In this document: positions 21,851-33,505 of the stretch, in pieces
Numbering within the stretch: the stretch's first letter is position 1
Layout: every line of letters begins with the position of its first letter
NCBI GenBank assembly: GCA_003971905.1
Contig: RSEE01000026.1
Coordinates: 372,001 to 436,000, forward strand
DNA length: 64,000 bases
From: Moniliella sp. 'wahieum'
Lineage: Eukaryota; Basidiomycota; Moniliellomycetes; Moniliellales; Moniliellaceae
Direction of reading: 5' to 3'
Notes under the pieces: model-generated
The model's input: only the letters and a program-made list of their open reading frames with translations
Told to the model about the DNA's origin: nothing
Database searches by the model: none
Made by a program: the position numbers and the translations under genes

Positions 21851-23162
21851 TTAATCGGTCCGAATGACAAACCCAGCATCCGTCACGTCGCATGAAGCTG
21901 GTCGGCAGATACATGGTCTGGCAAAACAATGGTCCTGCTGATCGAGCTGACCGAGTCAGCCTCGGAACTGTCCGAATCGGAATCCGTATCGTGAGGAAGC
22001 AGAATCTCTTCTCCCGACTCGTCCACGTCCCGAACGTGCGCGCACGGGCTCGACTCCGTCCCGGACTCGACGCCGATCCCAATGGCCACAGACCCGAGAT
22101 GGTAACGCGCTTCCCGTCCACCTCCACCGAAATCCGATCCACATCAATCTTGCTCGAATCGCCTAGAAGCGCCTCGGTGAAAGGGTGGAAAAATAGTGTA
22201 GACTCCTCGCGGGCCGAGAGGATGGGAGAAGCTGGCGCCGCAGCTGGTGCGGACAAACTTGGGACGGCTTCAGTTGGCTTGGGCGTGCTCGCAACCGGAG
22301 CCTCATCCCTTTCTACGGTGAGTGATGGCTGCAACCGCGGTCGTGGCTGCTCTACACCGTCCTCTGGGGATTCAGAAGCGGTAGAGTACCCTTCAAGCTC
22401 CGAACCGTCATCCGAAGGGTCGGTTGCCTCATCTGGGTTCACGTCCTCGTCTGAATCGTGTTGTGACACAGACTCGTCTTGTTCATCATTGTCATCTTGC
22501 TCATCTTGCTCATCTTGTTCGTATTGCTCATCGTGCTCCGGTTCCGGGGCGAGACTGTTGTCGTCCGAATCCGACCCAGGGGCAAAGAGAGCGCGCAAAA
22601 AGTCGTCAAGATCGGTTGCATGGGGGGAAATCGCAGCTGAATCCAAGTAGGGCACCAGCGAATCGAACGGGGTTGACTGGGTCTCGGGGACCAGACAAGT
22701 TGGCTGTGGTGGGCCAGGGACCGAGGACGGCGCAGCCTTAGCTCACGGGCACGCTGCCGTTGTTCCTTGAGTTCAAGGGCACGCAAGCGTTGTCGTTGCT
22801 GCTCCTCAAGCTGGTGGGCACGCAGCTGCTCTTGTAGGTGTTCTTCCATCTGAATTGCACGCAGCTGCGCTTGCCGCTGTTGGCGGGCAAAGCACGGCGT
22901 TGGCGGCGCTCTAGCTCTTCCGCTGCCTGGCGCCGAGCCGCCTCGATCCGCATGACACGCGCCGCAAGCGCTTCCTGGCGCTGAAGTTGCACGCGTTCAC
23001 GACGTGCGTGTTCTTGTTGGAAACGAGCATGCTTGGGCGAAGATCGGAAGGGTCGATAGATAATTTGGTGAGGCGCATCGACATAGCGTTGCGGGCATAG
23101 CAGTGCTGATGGCGCGCTGGTGGGACAGGCGCGACGGGCGGGCTGAAGACGAGGAGTGGCAT
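21851..23162 (-). CDS. coiled-coil/acidic protein with a C-terminal Hsp20-like domain
   Basis: The N-terminus MPLLVFSPPVAPVPPA leads, after a shift, into PHQIIYRPF and a long Arg/Glu/Gln helix (RRERVQLQRQEALAARVMRI, ARRQAAEELERRQRR, MEEHLQEQLRAHQLEEQQRQ). A very acidic tract follows (DEQYEQDEQDEQDDNDEQ). The C-terminus reads like an alpha-crystallin fold: DSSKIDVDRISVEVDGKRVT, ISGLWPLG, then in a shifted frame ISRTIVLPDHVSADQLHAT and VTDAGFVIRTD, which matches the small heat-shock pattern of a final 'LP..V....I.A....G.L.I' strand pair. A holdase or co-chaperone role is inferred. The architecture resembles fungal BAG/Hsp20-type proteins, but no BAG domain can be shown. A perfect GGCCTGAG palindrome lies 600 bp upstream. 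Confidence 0.55.
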
Positions 23163-23761
23163 GGTAGTGGAGAGAAGGTGTGGTGTGGAGAAGGGAAGGA
23201 GGAAGGTCATCCTGCCTGCCTTTATATCCACAGCTGGGCGCCCTCATCGATCTGGAACTGCCGTCGCCGGGGCCAGGTCGAAGGTCGCCGACAACGGTGG
23301 TAGCGTCGCGCGGCCGCTGCTGGAAGGTGCGAGAACAGTAGGGAAAGGCCTGGAAAGCTGGGGCACAGGCCCAGTGAGCAAGGCTTACGTACGAACCTAT
23401 TGCCAGGAATATACCCCGCACTGGGACCCGGCTTGGGTACGACAACAGATTTCAAATTTCACACCCGCCAATGGATTTCTTGTTCGGAATTAATTGGTGG
23501 AGCACGCCTGTGGTATCGCTGAGATCTCTCGGAAGCGATCCGCTCGGACGAGGATCAAGGTGACCGGCCTCGTCAACTATCTCGAACAACTCCTCGCCGT
23601 CTAAGTGAATTTTGAAGAGTCCAATGGATGGCATGGACTGAGCTCGTTGAGCTCGTTGAGCGGAAGATGAGGGGGAGTGCAGAAGCCTGCGCCATCTCTG
23701 GTCTCTACCAAGGATGCTGCGTCTCCCTCTGCGCACATCGCACCGCACTGGCGCACGAAGG

Positions 23762-23778
23762 GGCCTGAGTCTCAGGCC
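23762..23778. promoter_or_regulatory. palindrome GGCCTGAG-T-CTCAGGCC
   Basis: Perfect 8-bp arms with a one-base centre. The same arms recur at 46386-46401 and 59633-59649. It lies upstream of the Hsp20-like gene. Confidence 0.5.
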
Positions 23779-23866
23779 TCACCCTGAGGCCTGAACGGGG
23801 CAAGACGATAACAGAATACAAATACAAATACCAATACAAACGAAGTATGATACATTGGTTACTTGT

Positions 23867-23891
23867 ACGATACGATACGATACGATACGAT
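23867..23891. repeat. (CGATA)n microsatellite
   Basis: Five tandem ACGAT/CGATA units lie just downstream of an imperfect ATACAA run. Only simple-sequence expansion is seen. Confidence 0.85.
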
Positions 23892-24001
23892 CCGCCACAG
23901 TCCGCAACCTCAGCCAAGGTAGTACAGTCCTGTTTCGTGGGCCAACGGGGTGGGAGGATTGGTGCTGCAGCCAGGTGGGTCCTGGGGCAGGTCGGCCAAG
24001 C

Positions 24002-26310
24002 TCAAGCCCCGCATGGCCACATGGGCGCGGTGCGGGAACGGTCCGGAGGTAAGTCCCATCCCAGCAGGGGGGGAGGAGGAGGAGCCGCGTGCTGGTCCCC
24101 ACCGTACCCGTACTCCCACTCTCCATAGCTTCGCGCACTCGACGGGGGAGTTCCCACCCACGATCCCGGCATCGTATCCATCGTGCTGTCCTCCTCTGCT
24201 TCAGGTGGGTTGGTGTGGAAGGGCGAGGGGGCATACGGATGCGGCAAGGGGTGCAATAATAAAGAGGTGCGCGAAGGTGGGGTTTCGGGAGAGTGGTAGG
24301 ACTGGCTAGTTCGCAAGGACGTTTGGCTAAACGTCGGTTCCGTGTCAGTGCAATCGTCCTCCGACTCTTCACTTCCTGCAGTCGCCTGCTCCGAGTCGGA
24401 CCGGGCAACGTATTCCCCATCGGACAAGGCCGCCAACGTCGCTTCGGCCTCTCCCGAGCGGTTGCCACGGACCAAAGAACGGGATCCACGCGCTTTAAGA
24501 GACGTTTCAGACGTTACTTGCCACACTTTGAGGCGGGGAGGCGGTACCGGCCGTAGCCACTGTTGACGGGGCCCTGGTGGGCTGCGCAGAGCGAAAGGCA
24601 GCTAGACCAGGGCCAAAAGAGAGTGAAAGGGGCATGGGCAATTCACCTGGCGCCAACGCCAAGCGGGGTAAGGATCGAACGGGAACCAAGGGGTAGAACC
24701 AAAGTTGTCTGCTCCCGTGGTCGAGGTACCGTGACGGATGGAGTCGCCATCCTCCTCCCCTGCAACCAAACCATCCTCGCCATCGGTAACGCCACCACGA
24801 ATATCGTCACTGTCGCCATCGCTTTCTTCGTCGATCGAGCCGGCGGGGCGATGGACGGTAGCGGTGATCATATCCCAGTGATGAAGCGTACGAAGCGGGG
24901 GGAGCGTTCAGTTCACTCACATCCGCTCCGCTACCAGCCTCACTCGGGGCGACCGAGACGCTGACATTGGTCTGGTGTTCGACTTCTTCCATAATAGGCT
25001 CGCCTATATCCCCTCCTAACGGAGCCGCAGGGGGGAGGCCACCGACCGAATCGACAGAGGTGGCAGCAATTGAAGTGCCGGCAAAGCTTGTCGCACGCTC
25101 ACCATACGGTGAATCGATCCCGCTGCGAGCCGATCCCACTCCATAAGAGGAAGAGGCCGTAGATTCGGACTGGAACGAGGCAGAACGAGCCCTCATCAAA
25201 GGGAGAGGTACAGAGACACCTCCAGTCCTTCAGTCCGAAGAGTGTATTCGGGTCCCGAGCGTAGTCGTGATCGTGGAGAGGCAACGTCAAACGAACTGGA
25301 ACTGCGCCCCGCTGGACTGGAGGGCGTGAGTCTGATGAAGTGCTAGCGGTGGCCATACTGCGAACATCAGGATCCGACCCAATAGTAGCAGCGATAGAGG
25401 CAGGCGCTTGAGAGGATCGTGCGGGGCGAAGAGGGTAGAGGGAATGGTTGTGCCCAAATGCGGGGACCAGAGTGGTACGAGAAGGGGACGAGCAGGAACC
25501 ATCATAGATGGGTGAAGCGAGAGATTCGAGCCCGAGGCAGCCAGCAAACCTCCAAAGGCAAATGTGTTACGGGCAAACGGATCAGAACGTTCAGTCATGG
25601 TTAGGCGGGGAGGAGTCATGGTGCCTCGGCTGGCCATGGGCGACATGAGCGGGGGAGACAAGCCACGGACACTCTCGGCTTCGGATGAGAGGAGGACCGC
25701 GTCAGGATCGAGCGGGGTGGCCAATGCCCCCTCTTCGTCGTCCGCATCGTTATCTCCCTCGGTCGGGTGGTCGTCATCGACAGTCGAGGGCGGGCTTCCG
25801 GGGGCTTGTACAGAAACAGAGTAGATGGATGCGGCACTGGGGGTCGGCAGTCGGAAATTGGACGCACGGGGATCGAGTTCGGGGGGCACACCGGCTGAGT
25901 AGGGGAGGGAGGGAAAAGAGGGTCAGCAGACATGTCTATGCCATCCTGTCTGACAGTGGTGCACACACCAATTGCCTCGCCACGGCGGCCAAAGTGGCCG
26001 ACACTGTTGGAGGAGGAGGGATGGAGGCGCCAGTGGGGGTTGAGGCCGAGGGACGGGGGGCGGGTGGGCGCTGGAGGGGGTCGAGCTGGCGCAGGCGGCG
26101 TGCGGCGGCGAACTGGGCCGCGCTGAGAGCGTCGTCGTCGTGTGCCGGGGGAGGGAGGGGGGCGGCATAGCTGGGGGCGGCAGAGGAGACATGCTCGAGC
26201 GCATGGGGCGTGAGGGTGGCGGTGGTGGCCGTGGCGTCGAGCATGGCGGCAGTGGTGGGCGGGAGGGAGGAGCGGGCGTCGGGTAATGGAGGGTGCATGT
26301 GATCAGGCAT
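24002..26310 (-). CDS. disordered Ser/Pro/acidic protein, unknown
   Basis: The start MPDHMHPPLPDARSSLPP is divergent from the Rab gene. A GTGTGT...CAG intron (about 25894-25970) is likely. Composition stays Ser/Pro-rich with acidic patches: ELDPRASNFRLPTPSAASIY, DDDHPTEGDNDADDEEGALA, SSYGVGSARSGIDSPYGERA, VHRPAGSIDEESDGDSDDIR, and a C-terminal part with DTEPTFSQTSLRTSQSYHSP and SYGEWEYGYGGDQHA. An Ala-rich helix, ALSAAQFAAARRLRQLDPLQ, lies near the N-terminus. I recognise no domain. At least four frame changes are needed, so the true 3' end may be at 24002 or slightly beyond (about 23910). Composition suggests a nuclear or signalling regulator; this is not shown. Confidence 0.45.
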
Positions 26311-26627
26311 GGATCATGCTCCCTCTTGCGGCAGCCTGCGCCCGCCGGGGGGGGGTCGAGTGCTGTGGCTAGCCACAGTCCCTAGGCGTTACGCCAGGCG
26401 GCGGGGTGCAATGCGCATGAGGTAAGCACCCTGCACCCCCCCCCATCACGTGACACGCGCTGGCCTGTGGGGAACAGCAGCAGCCGTGCAACTTGAATGA
26501 ATTTTTGGCCGCATGGGCGCAACCCTCATTTGCCGCTCAGCCGCCCCCGGCCCGCTCCTCTCCTCTCCGCCGTGCCACTACGCCCCCTCCTCGCGCCCTC
26601 GCCCCCCTCGCCCCTCGCCGCTCTGCC
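26311..26627. promoter_or_regulatory. divergent promoter, disordered protein/Rab
   Basis: A compact 317-bp spacer between two divergent ATGs. GC- and poly-C-rich. No TATA box is visible. Confidence 0.4.
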
Positions 26628-27669
26628 ATGGCGCGTGGCCAGTGGGACTACCTGTCCAAGTTTGTCATTGTCGGCGACCCTGGGTGGGAAAGACGTCGCT
26701 GCTGCTCCGCCTCACCACGACCGCTTCCTCGCCGACACGGACCCCACCATTGGCGTCGAGTTTGGCGCCCACACGTTGACCCTCGCCAACGGCGATCGCA
26801 TCAAGATCCAGGTCTGGGACACGGCCAGCGAGACGTTTCGCTCGGTACGTCTCTCTCCGCTCTTTTCTTCAGCCGCCTTCTCTGTTGCAGATGGCCTGGT
26901 AGGGGCGACGCTGGCTGACCTTGGGACCGACGGCGGGCATGTGCGTGTGTGTGCAGCTGACAAGATCCTACTACCGCGGTGCGGCGGGCGCCTTGCTGGT
27001 GTATGACGTAACGTTTCGCGCGCTCCTTCGAGCATGTTGGGCGGTGGCTCGAGGACCTGCGCCAGTACGCCGACGAGGGCGTATCCATTGTCCTCATTGG
27101 CAATCGCACCGATCTCGCTCCTGACGAGGACAGCGAACAAGATCAAGATCAAGATCAAGATCAAGATCAAGAACCAAATCCAGATCCAGATCCAGAACAG
27201 CAACCGCACCAAGACGTCCACCAACCCCCCCTCTTGTCGCTCCCGTCGCTTCCCCCCAGGATGGGAGCAAGAGGGACGGTGAGGTAACCCCGTCTGCCTC
27301 CCATCCGCCCGGCGCACCTGCCTCTACCTCTTCGCCCTCCTCCCGTACAGCGGACCCAGACCGCGCGCTCCCTGTCCGCTCCAATGCGCATGCGTCCCGG
27401 CCCAGTCTCGGACCAAGGAAGAGGAGGCAAGTACTCGTGCCGAAGCGGCGGCGTGGGCGCACGAGAATGGGCTTTCGTTTGTCGAAACCAGTGCCAAGAC
27501 TGGGGACAATGTACAAGAAGCGTTTGCCTGCGCCGCACGCGAAATTCATGCCCGCTTTCTCGCGCGGGCTACCGCCCCGCCTACGGCTTCCCCCTCCACC
27601 CTTCGCCCGTCGTTGGAGACCACCGTACCCCGACCCGGCGAGCATTCCAACAAAGTGGGGGTTTGTTAG
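26628..27669 (+). CDS. Rab-family small GTPase with long insert, Rab2/Rab4-like
   Basis: MARGQWDYLSKFVIVGDPG opens the G domain; one G missing from a run near 26685 restores the P-loop GDPGVGKTS. PTIGVEFGAHTLTLANGDRI and IKIQVWDTASETFRS (G2/G3) follow. A 112-nt intron (26845-26956) comes next, then LTRSYYRGAAGALLVYDVT, VSIVLIGNRTDL (G4) and FVETSAKTGDNVQEAFACAA (G5). This best resembles Rab2 or Rab4, which act in Golgi or endosomal traffic. Oddities are that G3 reads DTA-SE instead of DTAGQE, so the catalytic Gln and its Gly are absent in frame, and that a roughly 90-residue Gln/Asp/Pro-rich insert, starting with DQ repeats, separates G4 from G5. The tail ends VGVC, a possible prenylation Cys. 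Part of the insert could be an unrecognised intron (GTGAGG near 27279 to CAG near 27410). Confidence 0.8.
27138..27173. repeat. (ATCAAG)n hexamer inside the Rab gene
   Basis: Six near-perfect GATCAA units encode alternating Asp-Gln in the Rab reading frame, then drift into a CCAGAT run. Confidence 0.85.
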
Positions 27670-28474
27670 TTTCTCGTGGGTAGGGTAGGGGTGGGTGTGG
27701 GGTGTGCATGTGCATGTGCATGCGATGGATTTGGGGGCCGCATTGGGCACCCCTGTCGAGCTCCTATCGGCCTTTGTCGTTTTGACCACTGCGCGTTCGT
27801 GGGGACAGGCCAAGGCAAGAAGTCAGGGCTGGATCGTCATTACGCCACCACGTCACTTCGTCACCATCTACTTCCCCTTTATTCATTTTTCGCTTGTCGC
27901 TTGTCGCTTGTCGCCTGCCGTCGTTCTTGTTGCCTTTCGCCGGTACTGTGCTCGACCCTCCCCACCTCCCCCCCCATTATCGCAGTTGTCTCTGTTGCCT
28001 CTGTTTCTTGATTATCGACGAACCTGGTTGGCCATGCCATGTGCTCGAGCTATGCTGAGGTGAGCGGTAACCGGTAGCCGGTGAGCCCACCCAGTGTGCT
28101 ATTGCGTCACCGCAGCTTGCGCTGCCCTACATGCTCACTAGTCGCTCAGCCTCGTAGTCCCAGCAAGCGCGCAAGGTACATTGGAGGTTACAAGGGTACA
28201 TGACACCCGACATAGCCACAAGGTGGGTGATACAGAGCTAGCAAATTCCGGTTCCCCGGACGGCGGACAGGGCCGCCCAAGGGAACGCATGAGCATACAA
28301 AGAGGTCTGAGCGAGAGACGGCGCGATGAGCAAAGGCAAGGACAAGGACACGAGCAAGGGAAAAGGGAAAAGGGCGAGGGAAAGGGAAAGGGAAAGGGAA
28401 AGGGAAAGGGAAAGGAAAGGGAAAGGGAAAGGGAAAGGGAAAGGGAAAGCAACGGGGGGAAGGAAAAATTTACA
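27670..28474. other. convergent intergenic with polypurine repeat
   Basis: No gene is supported. It includes GTGCAT repeats near 27703-27722, a CTTGTCG repeat near 27895-27912 and the (GGGAAA)n tract. Apparent Ser-Leu or Phe-Pro open frames here are only translations of that tract. Confidence 0.5.
28375..28449. repeat. (GGGAAA)n polypurine tract
   Basis: About twelve GGGAAA units with one GGAAA slip form a 75-bp polypurine mirror repeat just beyond the 3' end of the Zn2Cys6 gene. Confidence 0.9.
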
Positions 28475-31400
28475 TGAATTACATGCTCGATGCGCCAGCA
28501 CCGATTGCGTGTCACCTTCAAGTGTATCAAACAGTTCGGTCCACGCTTGTTCCCACGCTACCCCAGGCGGGAACATGGACGGGTGCATGGAGCTGTCCAG
28601 GGCGGTTAACAGCCGGTCCCGAGGAAGGCGTGGTGACAGCGGCGCCGACATGCGCCAGCCCGGGAGACGGCTGCATGCCCGTCCAGGTCCCTGCCCGGCT
28701 CCTGGTCCGGGCCCAGGCGTAGACGGGTGAAGAGCAGGCCCCGTAGCTGCGGGGGTGGGTGCGAGACCAGCGGTACTCGATGGCGTCGTGGCAAATTCGC
28801 GCCCGCTTGCTAAAAAGTAGCTCATCAGGTCTTGCGAATCGTGGCCGGGCGTGCTGGGTCCGGGCGCGAGTTGGGTAGAGGAAGGCGTTTGCGGTCCCGT
28901 CGTCCCCGTCGCCGCAGACCAGCCGGGAACGCCTGCGGGTGTAGGCGCCAATGGAGGTGCGGTACTGGTGGCGGTAGGGGTACAGTCGCTGCCCCTGCCC
29001 CTGCCCCTGCCCCGACCCCGACTCCGACTCCGGCTGTGCCCAACAGATTCAATGGGCCAACTGCTGAAGGTTTTTGCTGCAAGCCTTGGATCCTTGAAGC
29101 GCACCGAGTTGTTGAAGTTGTTGAGAAGTGAAGTGAGTTCAGGTTCGCCCCTCCGCCCAGAACACCAAGGGAGAGTTGAGACAAGGCACTCAATCCACTC
29201 AGTTGGCTCAGCGAGCTCAAATCCCCCAGTCCCGAGGGCCAGCCAAGCCGGAGCGCAGCCAGCGCCCCCCCCACCCAACCCACCTAGCGCCCCCGGCCCC
29301 CAACTGGGGTACTCCACGTTTGGGGCGTCATATCGGCCAATCTGGAAAGACGCGCGTCCATAAGTTGCACCATCTCGTCATCGTCGGTCCCATTGGACGG
29401 GAGCTGCAGGTTGGGGCAGAGGCAGAAAGCGTGCCGTCCAAACCGGGAGCCACAACACTGGGCACAGGCGCGGTAGAGGTTGAAGGCAAGAGAAGATGGA
29501 TGGGGTACGTGGTGGGCGGCAAGTGAGGTGGATGGATCTGTTGGTTCTCCACCGACCCTGACCTGAACACCTGGACCCATCCCTTCCGGCACAGCAACGG
29601 GCGCTGGCGACCACGGTTCTGCGAGCGCAACATCTGTTGCTGAAGCCCCCGCTGGACCGTGGCAGCCATCAAACCTCGAGATTTTACTGACCCCATGCAG
29701 CACCGATCCTTCCACCGCCTGGCCCTCGTCCTTGAGTCGATCGATGATCCACGTCAAGTTGTCCTCCATCTCCCTCGTCTTCCGGACTGTCAAACCCAAT
29801 CACACTCGGTTCCAACATGGCCGACGAAGCAGGCCCCACATCCGACATGGCCTGGGTGGCGGGCCCTCCTCCTCCCTCACCCACACTGGCAGGCGACTTG
29901 GCTGCGGATTCGCCGTTCGGAGTGTCTGCCCACTAGGCACGTTGAGCCGGGTAGGGTGTCTCGGGGGGTGGAGGCGGTGGCCGGGGCTGGAGCTGAAGCC
30001 GGAACGGTGGGAGTGAAGAGAGGGTAAAATGTGCGTGGGCGGTACAACAAGTCGGTGATCATGGCCAAGCAGGCTTGGAAGAGGTAGTAGCGCCTGGATG
30101 CGGTCCCGGCGGGAGATCCAGTGTTGGCAGCCATCAGACGCGCCTCAATCACCAGCTGCCGTGCCGAGTCGAGCGCACGGGCACCGAGGCGACAAAGGGC
30201 TGGTCCGGATAACGGTATCCCTACTCATAAACGGCCGATGCAACTTGAGCGTGCGATAGTGAACCGTACCCCGGATCAGGCTTGCTTGCTTTTGGAGCCG
30301 CTTGATGTCAATGTTGTTTTTCAGTTCTTCTTGGCCAAACGTCAGATCCGTCTCGCGCCGCGTCCAGGCTCGCTGTGCCAAAACGTTGTGCAGCTTGGCG
30401 TCCAGTTTGAGTACTTCTTGGTAGTCCACCTCTTGCCCCAGCACCTCGGCTTGAATCGTCAACTCCTGTACCTGCCGCGCCACATCGGCTGCTTCCAGCA
30501 GACCGAGCCACGCATCATGCGGGCTCGGCATTCCCCTCCGACTGCTTTCTCGGGGTGCAGGCGCATAGGGAGGGCAGGTAGTGTAGCTGTATGGTCGGAT
30601 CGAGTAGGACCCATTTAAGCCCGAATGGTTCCAATCCGTCATGGCCAGTGCACTCCACACGGCCCTGCCAATTTCAAGGTTGTCCATGCTCATCTGTACG
30701 TCGGGATCGACCCACCAATGAGACGATTTTCGTAGACTCATATCCAGCGAAGCGTACAGGTCTGGTCGAGGCGCCGGCCCTGGCGCAGCACCCACACCCC
30801 GATCGTCTCGGCACCAAGAGCAGCCTCCTCGGGCGTCTGACCAGGGTAAGCAGGTGTATCTGCAGCCGAGCCAAGACGGTCCAATGCCAATCGCCGAGCC
30901 GCACGCATACCGCCATCCAACAGTTTCAGTAGGTCCTCGTGCCGGAAACGGTGAGCCAACGTGATGGCAGCCACCAAGCTGGCTTGGACCCCTTCGAGGG
31001 AAGGGTGAGCAGCCAACTCGTTTGCCTCGAGGCATTCGAGTGCCGTGTCAAGCCAATCATGGAGAAGCGTGGAAATTTGATCACTGCTCCGAACCAAGTT
31101 AAAAGAGATGATGGTGGTCGAAGGTAGCAGTTCCACAATCGCACTCAAGGCAAACAAGACGTACGCTAGAAACGTCAGGCGCGGCTGAGGTTCCCCCGCA
31201 CCGGGGCCGGTTCCGACCACCGGCTGGACCACCGCCGCAGGGCGCGGAGAAGAAGGGGCAATGGGGTTGTTGTCGTTGGCGTCGACAAGTCTTTGTCGAA
31301 TCATCCCACCCGGCCCATTCTCAACCACAGTAGGAAGCACATTCGCTCCCTTAGACCCAAAGCAACCGGCGACCGAGTCGTACAGCAGATCCAGCTCCTT

Positions 31401-33505
31401 CATCACAAAGTCCACCCGCACAAACGGGGTGATCATTCCCAATTCCTCAAGGTACATATTGATCAACTGCACCGTCTGCGGTTTGCCTGGCAGCAGTGCC
31501 AGTGCCCGCGTTTTGGCTTTGGCCTCATTTAACGAACTCTTTTGCAACACCTTCTCTCCGATCGCCAAGAGCGCATTGGCATTCCCATCTTGCTGGCCCA
31601 TCCCCAACCCACCAAGACCGACCCTGGAAACACCCCAGGGCCCGGGGTGGCACTGGCGCTCCCTGGATGCGTGCTGGTTGTTGATGGTGCTGGGGTCTGG
31701 GTCTGGTGCGAGTCGGATCGGGGACGGCCCCATTCCGGTGCAGGTGCTTCGCTGCCTGTCCTTTGCGCCCTCGCATCATTGTTGGTGGCGGTGGGGTTGG
31801 TCCCAGTCGAGCGACCTTCTTGCTCGTCGGGGGCAAGTGAGTCGTCATCAGCAGCGCCTGCCTCCTCCTCCTGTCCGTCCTTGGCTGTAGCCTCGTCACG
31901 GGGCCGGTCGTTCTCGTGGACGTCCCCGAGCCTCCTCACCCGACGAAATCGGATCGGGCAAGGGGAGTTTGGTGCGGTGCAGACGGTTGTCAAACACAGG
32001 GCTAGAAGCCGAGCGGCGATGCCTTTTTCGAACTACCGTAGGCTCATCGTGGCCTTCAGCCGTATCCAGTCGGACACGGTTGGGCGGGGGAGAGAAGACT
32101 TGGATTTCGGTTGTCCCGTCTGCTCCGGGCCATCCGACGCAGATTCCGTGTCTTGCCGGCCTTCTCGGTAGAGACGTTGCAGCCCCAACACGGCACTCGT
32201 CGTGTCCTGGTTTCCTAGCGCATCGAGCAGCTCCGTGGTATGTTCGTTGCCTGACCGCCAAGGACGGTTCTGAGACGGCAGGCGTGCCTGGTCGCGTGCT
32301 CCTGATGGAGGGAGGCGCGACATGGAACTGGCCCGGCGAAGTTGGGCAGCCTCAGCCACGATCGCAAAAGCAGGCATGGGCGCGACGTGGGCTCGAGGGA
32401 CGGTGGTGGGATTGACTGCGCGGGCCAGGGGCAGAGATGTAGTGCGGGCTGGCACCAGCGCTGCTCATTGGCGCCGAGGCGGGACTTGCCTTGGTCGAAA
32501 CTCCTGGGGCAGTCGTAGCGGCTGAGAGGGGCGTGTGCGGCAACCCGTTAAAGGCTGGGTCGGACGAGCCAAGTGCAGTGATCAGTGCGTGTAACCCATT
32601 CTGCGCCGAGGTGGGTGCAATCGAGTCGCCCTGGGGAGAAGAGGAGGCACTGAATCGATTCTCATATGCTGCTGCCCCTGTAGGTGGATAGGGCGGATAC
32701 TGGCCAAGAGCTACAGCAGCGGCAGCGGCTGCAGCCGCAGCCTGTTGGGCGGCACGCGCTTGAGCTTGAGCTTGGACTTGCGCGTGAGCTTGAGCCTGCG
32801 CTTGAGCTTGGATACGTGCGGCCTGGTACGTGCATGAACAGCCAGCTGGGCATGAGCGGCAGCGGAAGGGGTGCTTCCGTTTGCAGGAAGGGCGGGTGGA
32901 GGGAAGCCCATAGGCATCGTGACTGGCGGCATACCTGGGGCAGGAGCCGGCGCAGGTGCATTTGGGCTATCCCCGTCAAGACGGGAGCGTTTGAGGCTGG
33001 CGGGTTCGTCGTCGTCTTCGTCGCTCTCGTCCGAGTCATCTTCATCGTCATGAGCATGACCGGAGGAAGCATCTGCAGGGGGGTGCCCGCCCTCTCGTGC
33101 TGCCTTGGCGGCTTTGCGGTTGGCACGGCGACGCTCGCCCTCCTCGAGTTTGCGAAGACGAGCAAGGCGCTCCTCTGACGTCTCGTGGTCGCGCTCGTCG
33201 CCAAACTTGCATCGCTCAAGAGGGAGTTTGCGCTTGACGCAGGCGGAGCATCCTGGGAGTGTCGGTCGCATCTGGTGGGGTGGGGGGGGGGTTAGTGGGA
33301 GAGGACAGGGGGGAGGGGTGGGACTGACTTGAGCTTGCGCTGGCGACACTCGGTGCAGGAGATGGGCTGGCGCTGCTTGCGGGGGCGCTTGGTGTGGGCT
33401 GGGCGGGCGGGCGGGGCGTGGAGGGGGGGGGGGGAGGAGGAGGGTCGGGCGGGTGGAGGGGGGGGCGGTGAGGGCGGCAGCGGAGGACGGGGTGCTGGTG
33501 CTCAT
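28475..33505 (-). CDS. Zn2Cys6 transcription factor with MHR domain
   Basis: A fungal-specific nuclear regulator. The finger begins KRPRKQRQPISCTECRQRKL, is split by a 57-nt intron (33272-33328) inside a Lys codon, and resumes CDR, then (after one indel) LPGCSACVKRKLPLERCKFG. This completes C-x2-C-x6-C...C-x2-C...C. An Arg/Glu coiled coil (HETSEERLARLRKLEEGERR), an Ala-Gln repeat, and a long acidic/Ser-rich linker follow. The middle-homology domain spans roughly 31630-30100: ANALLAIGEKVLQKSSLNEA, TVQLINMYLEELGMITPFVR, RLTFLAYVLFALSAIVELLP, then MSLRKSSHWWVDPDVQMSMD, and the typical RTLKLHRPFMSR. RYYLFQACLAMITDLLYRP comes next. The C-terminus includes PGVAWEQAWTELFDTLEGD. Many frame changes occur, and the exact stop is unclear. 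The target genes are unknown. Confidence 0.82.

Larger units (their letters stand above)
23163..24001. other. intergenic with palindrome and simple repeats
   Basis: No gene is supported. It contains the palindrome GGCCTGAGTCTCAGGCC (23762-23778), a partial copy CCTGAGGCCTGA just beside it, an (ATACAA)-like run near 23815-23840 and a (CGATA)n run. Confidence 0.5.

Noticed and set aside
23815-23891. Short tandem repeats as a CRISPR-like array or telomere seed
   Set aside because: Units are 5-6 nt with no spacers, and they lie inside the chromosome. They are simple microsatellites.
28138-28530. Minus-strand frame rich in Phe-Pro/Ser-Leu repeats
   Set aside because: It is a direct translation of the (GGGAAA)n tract in three frames and has no independent protein signature.
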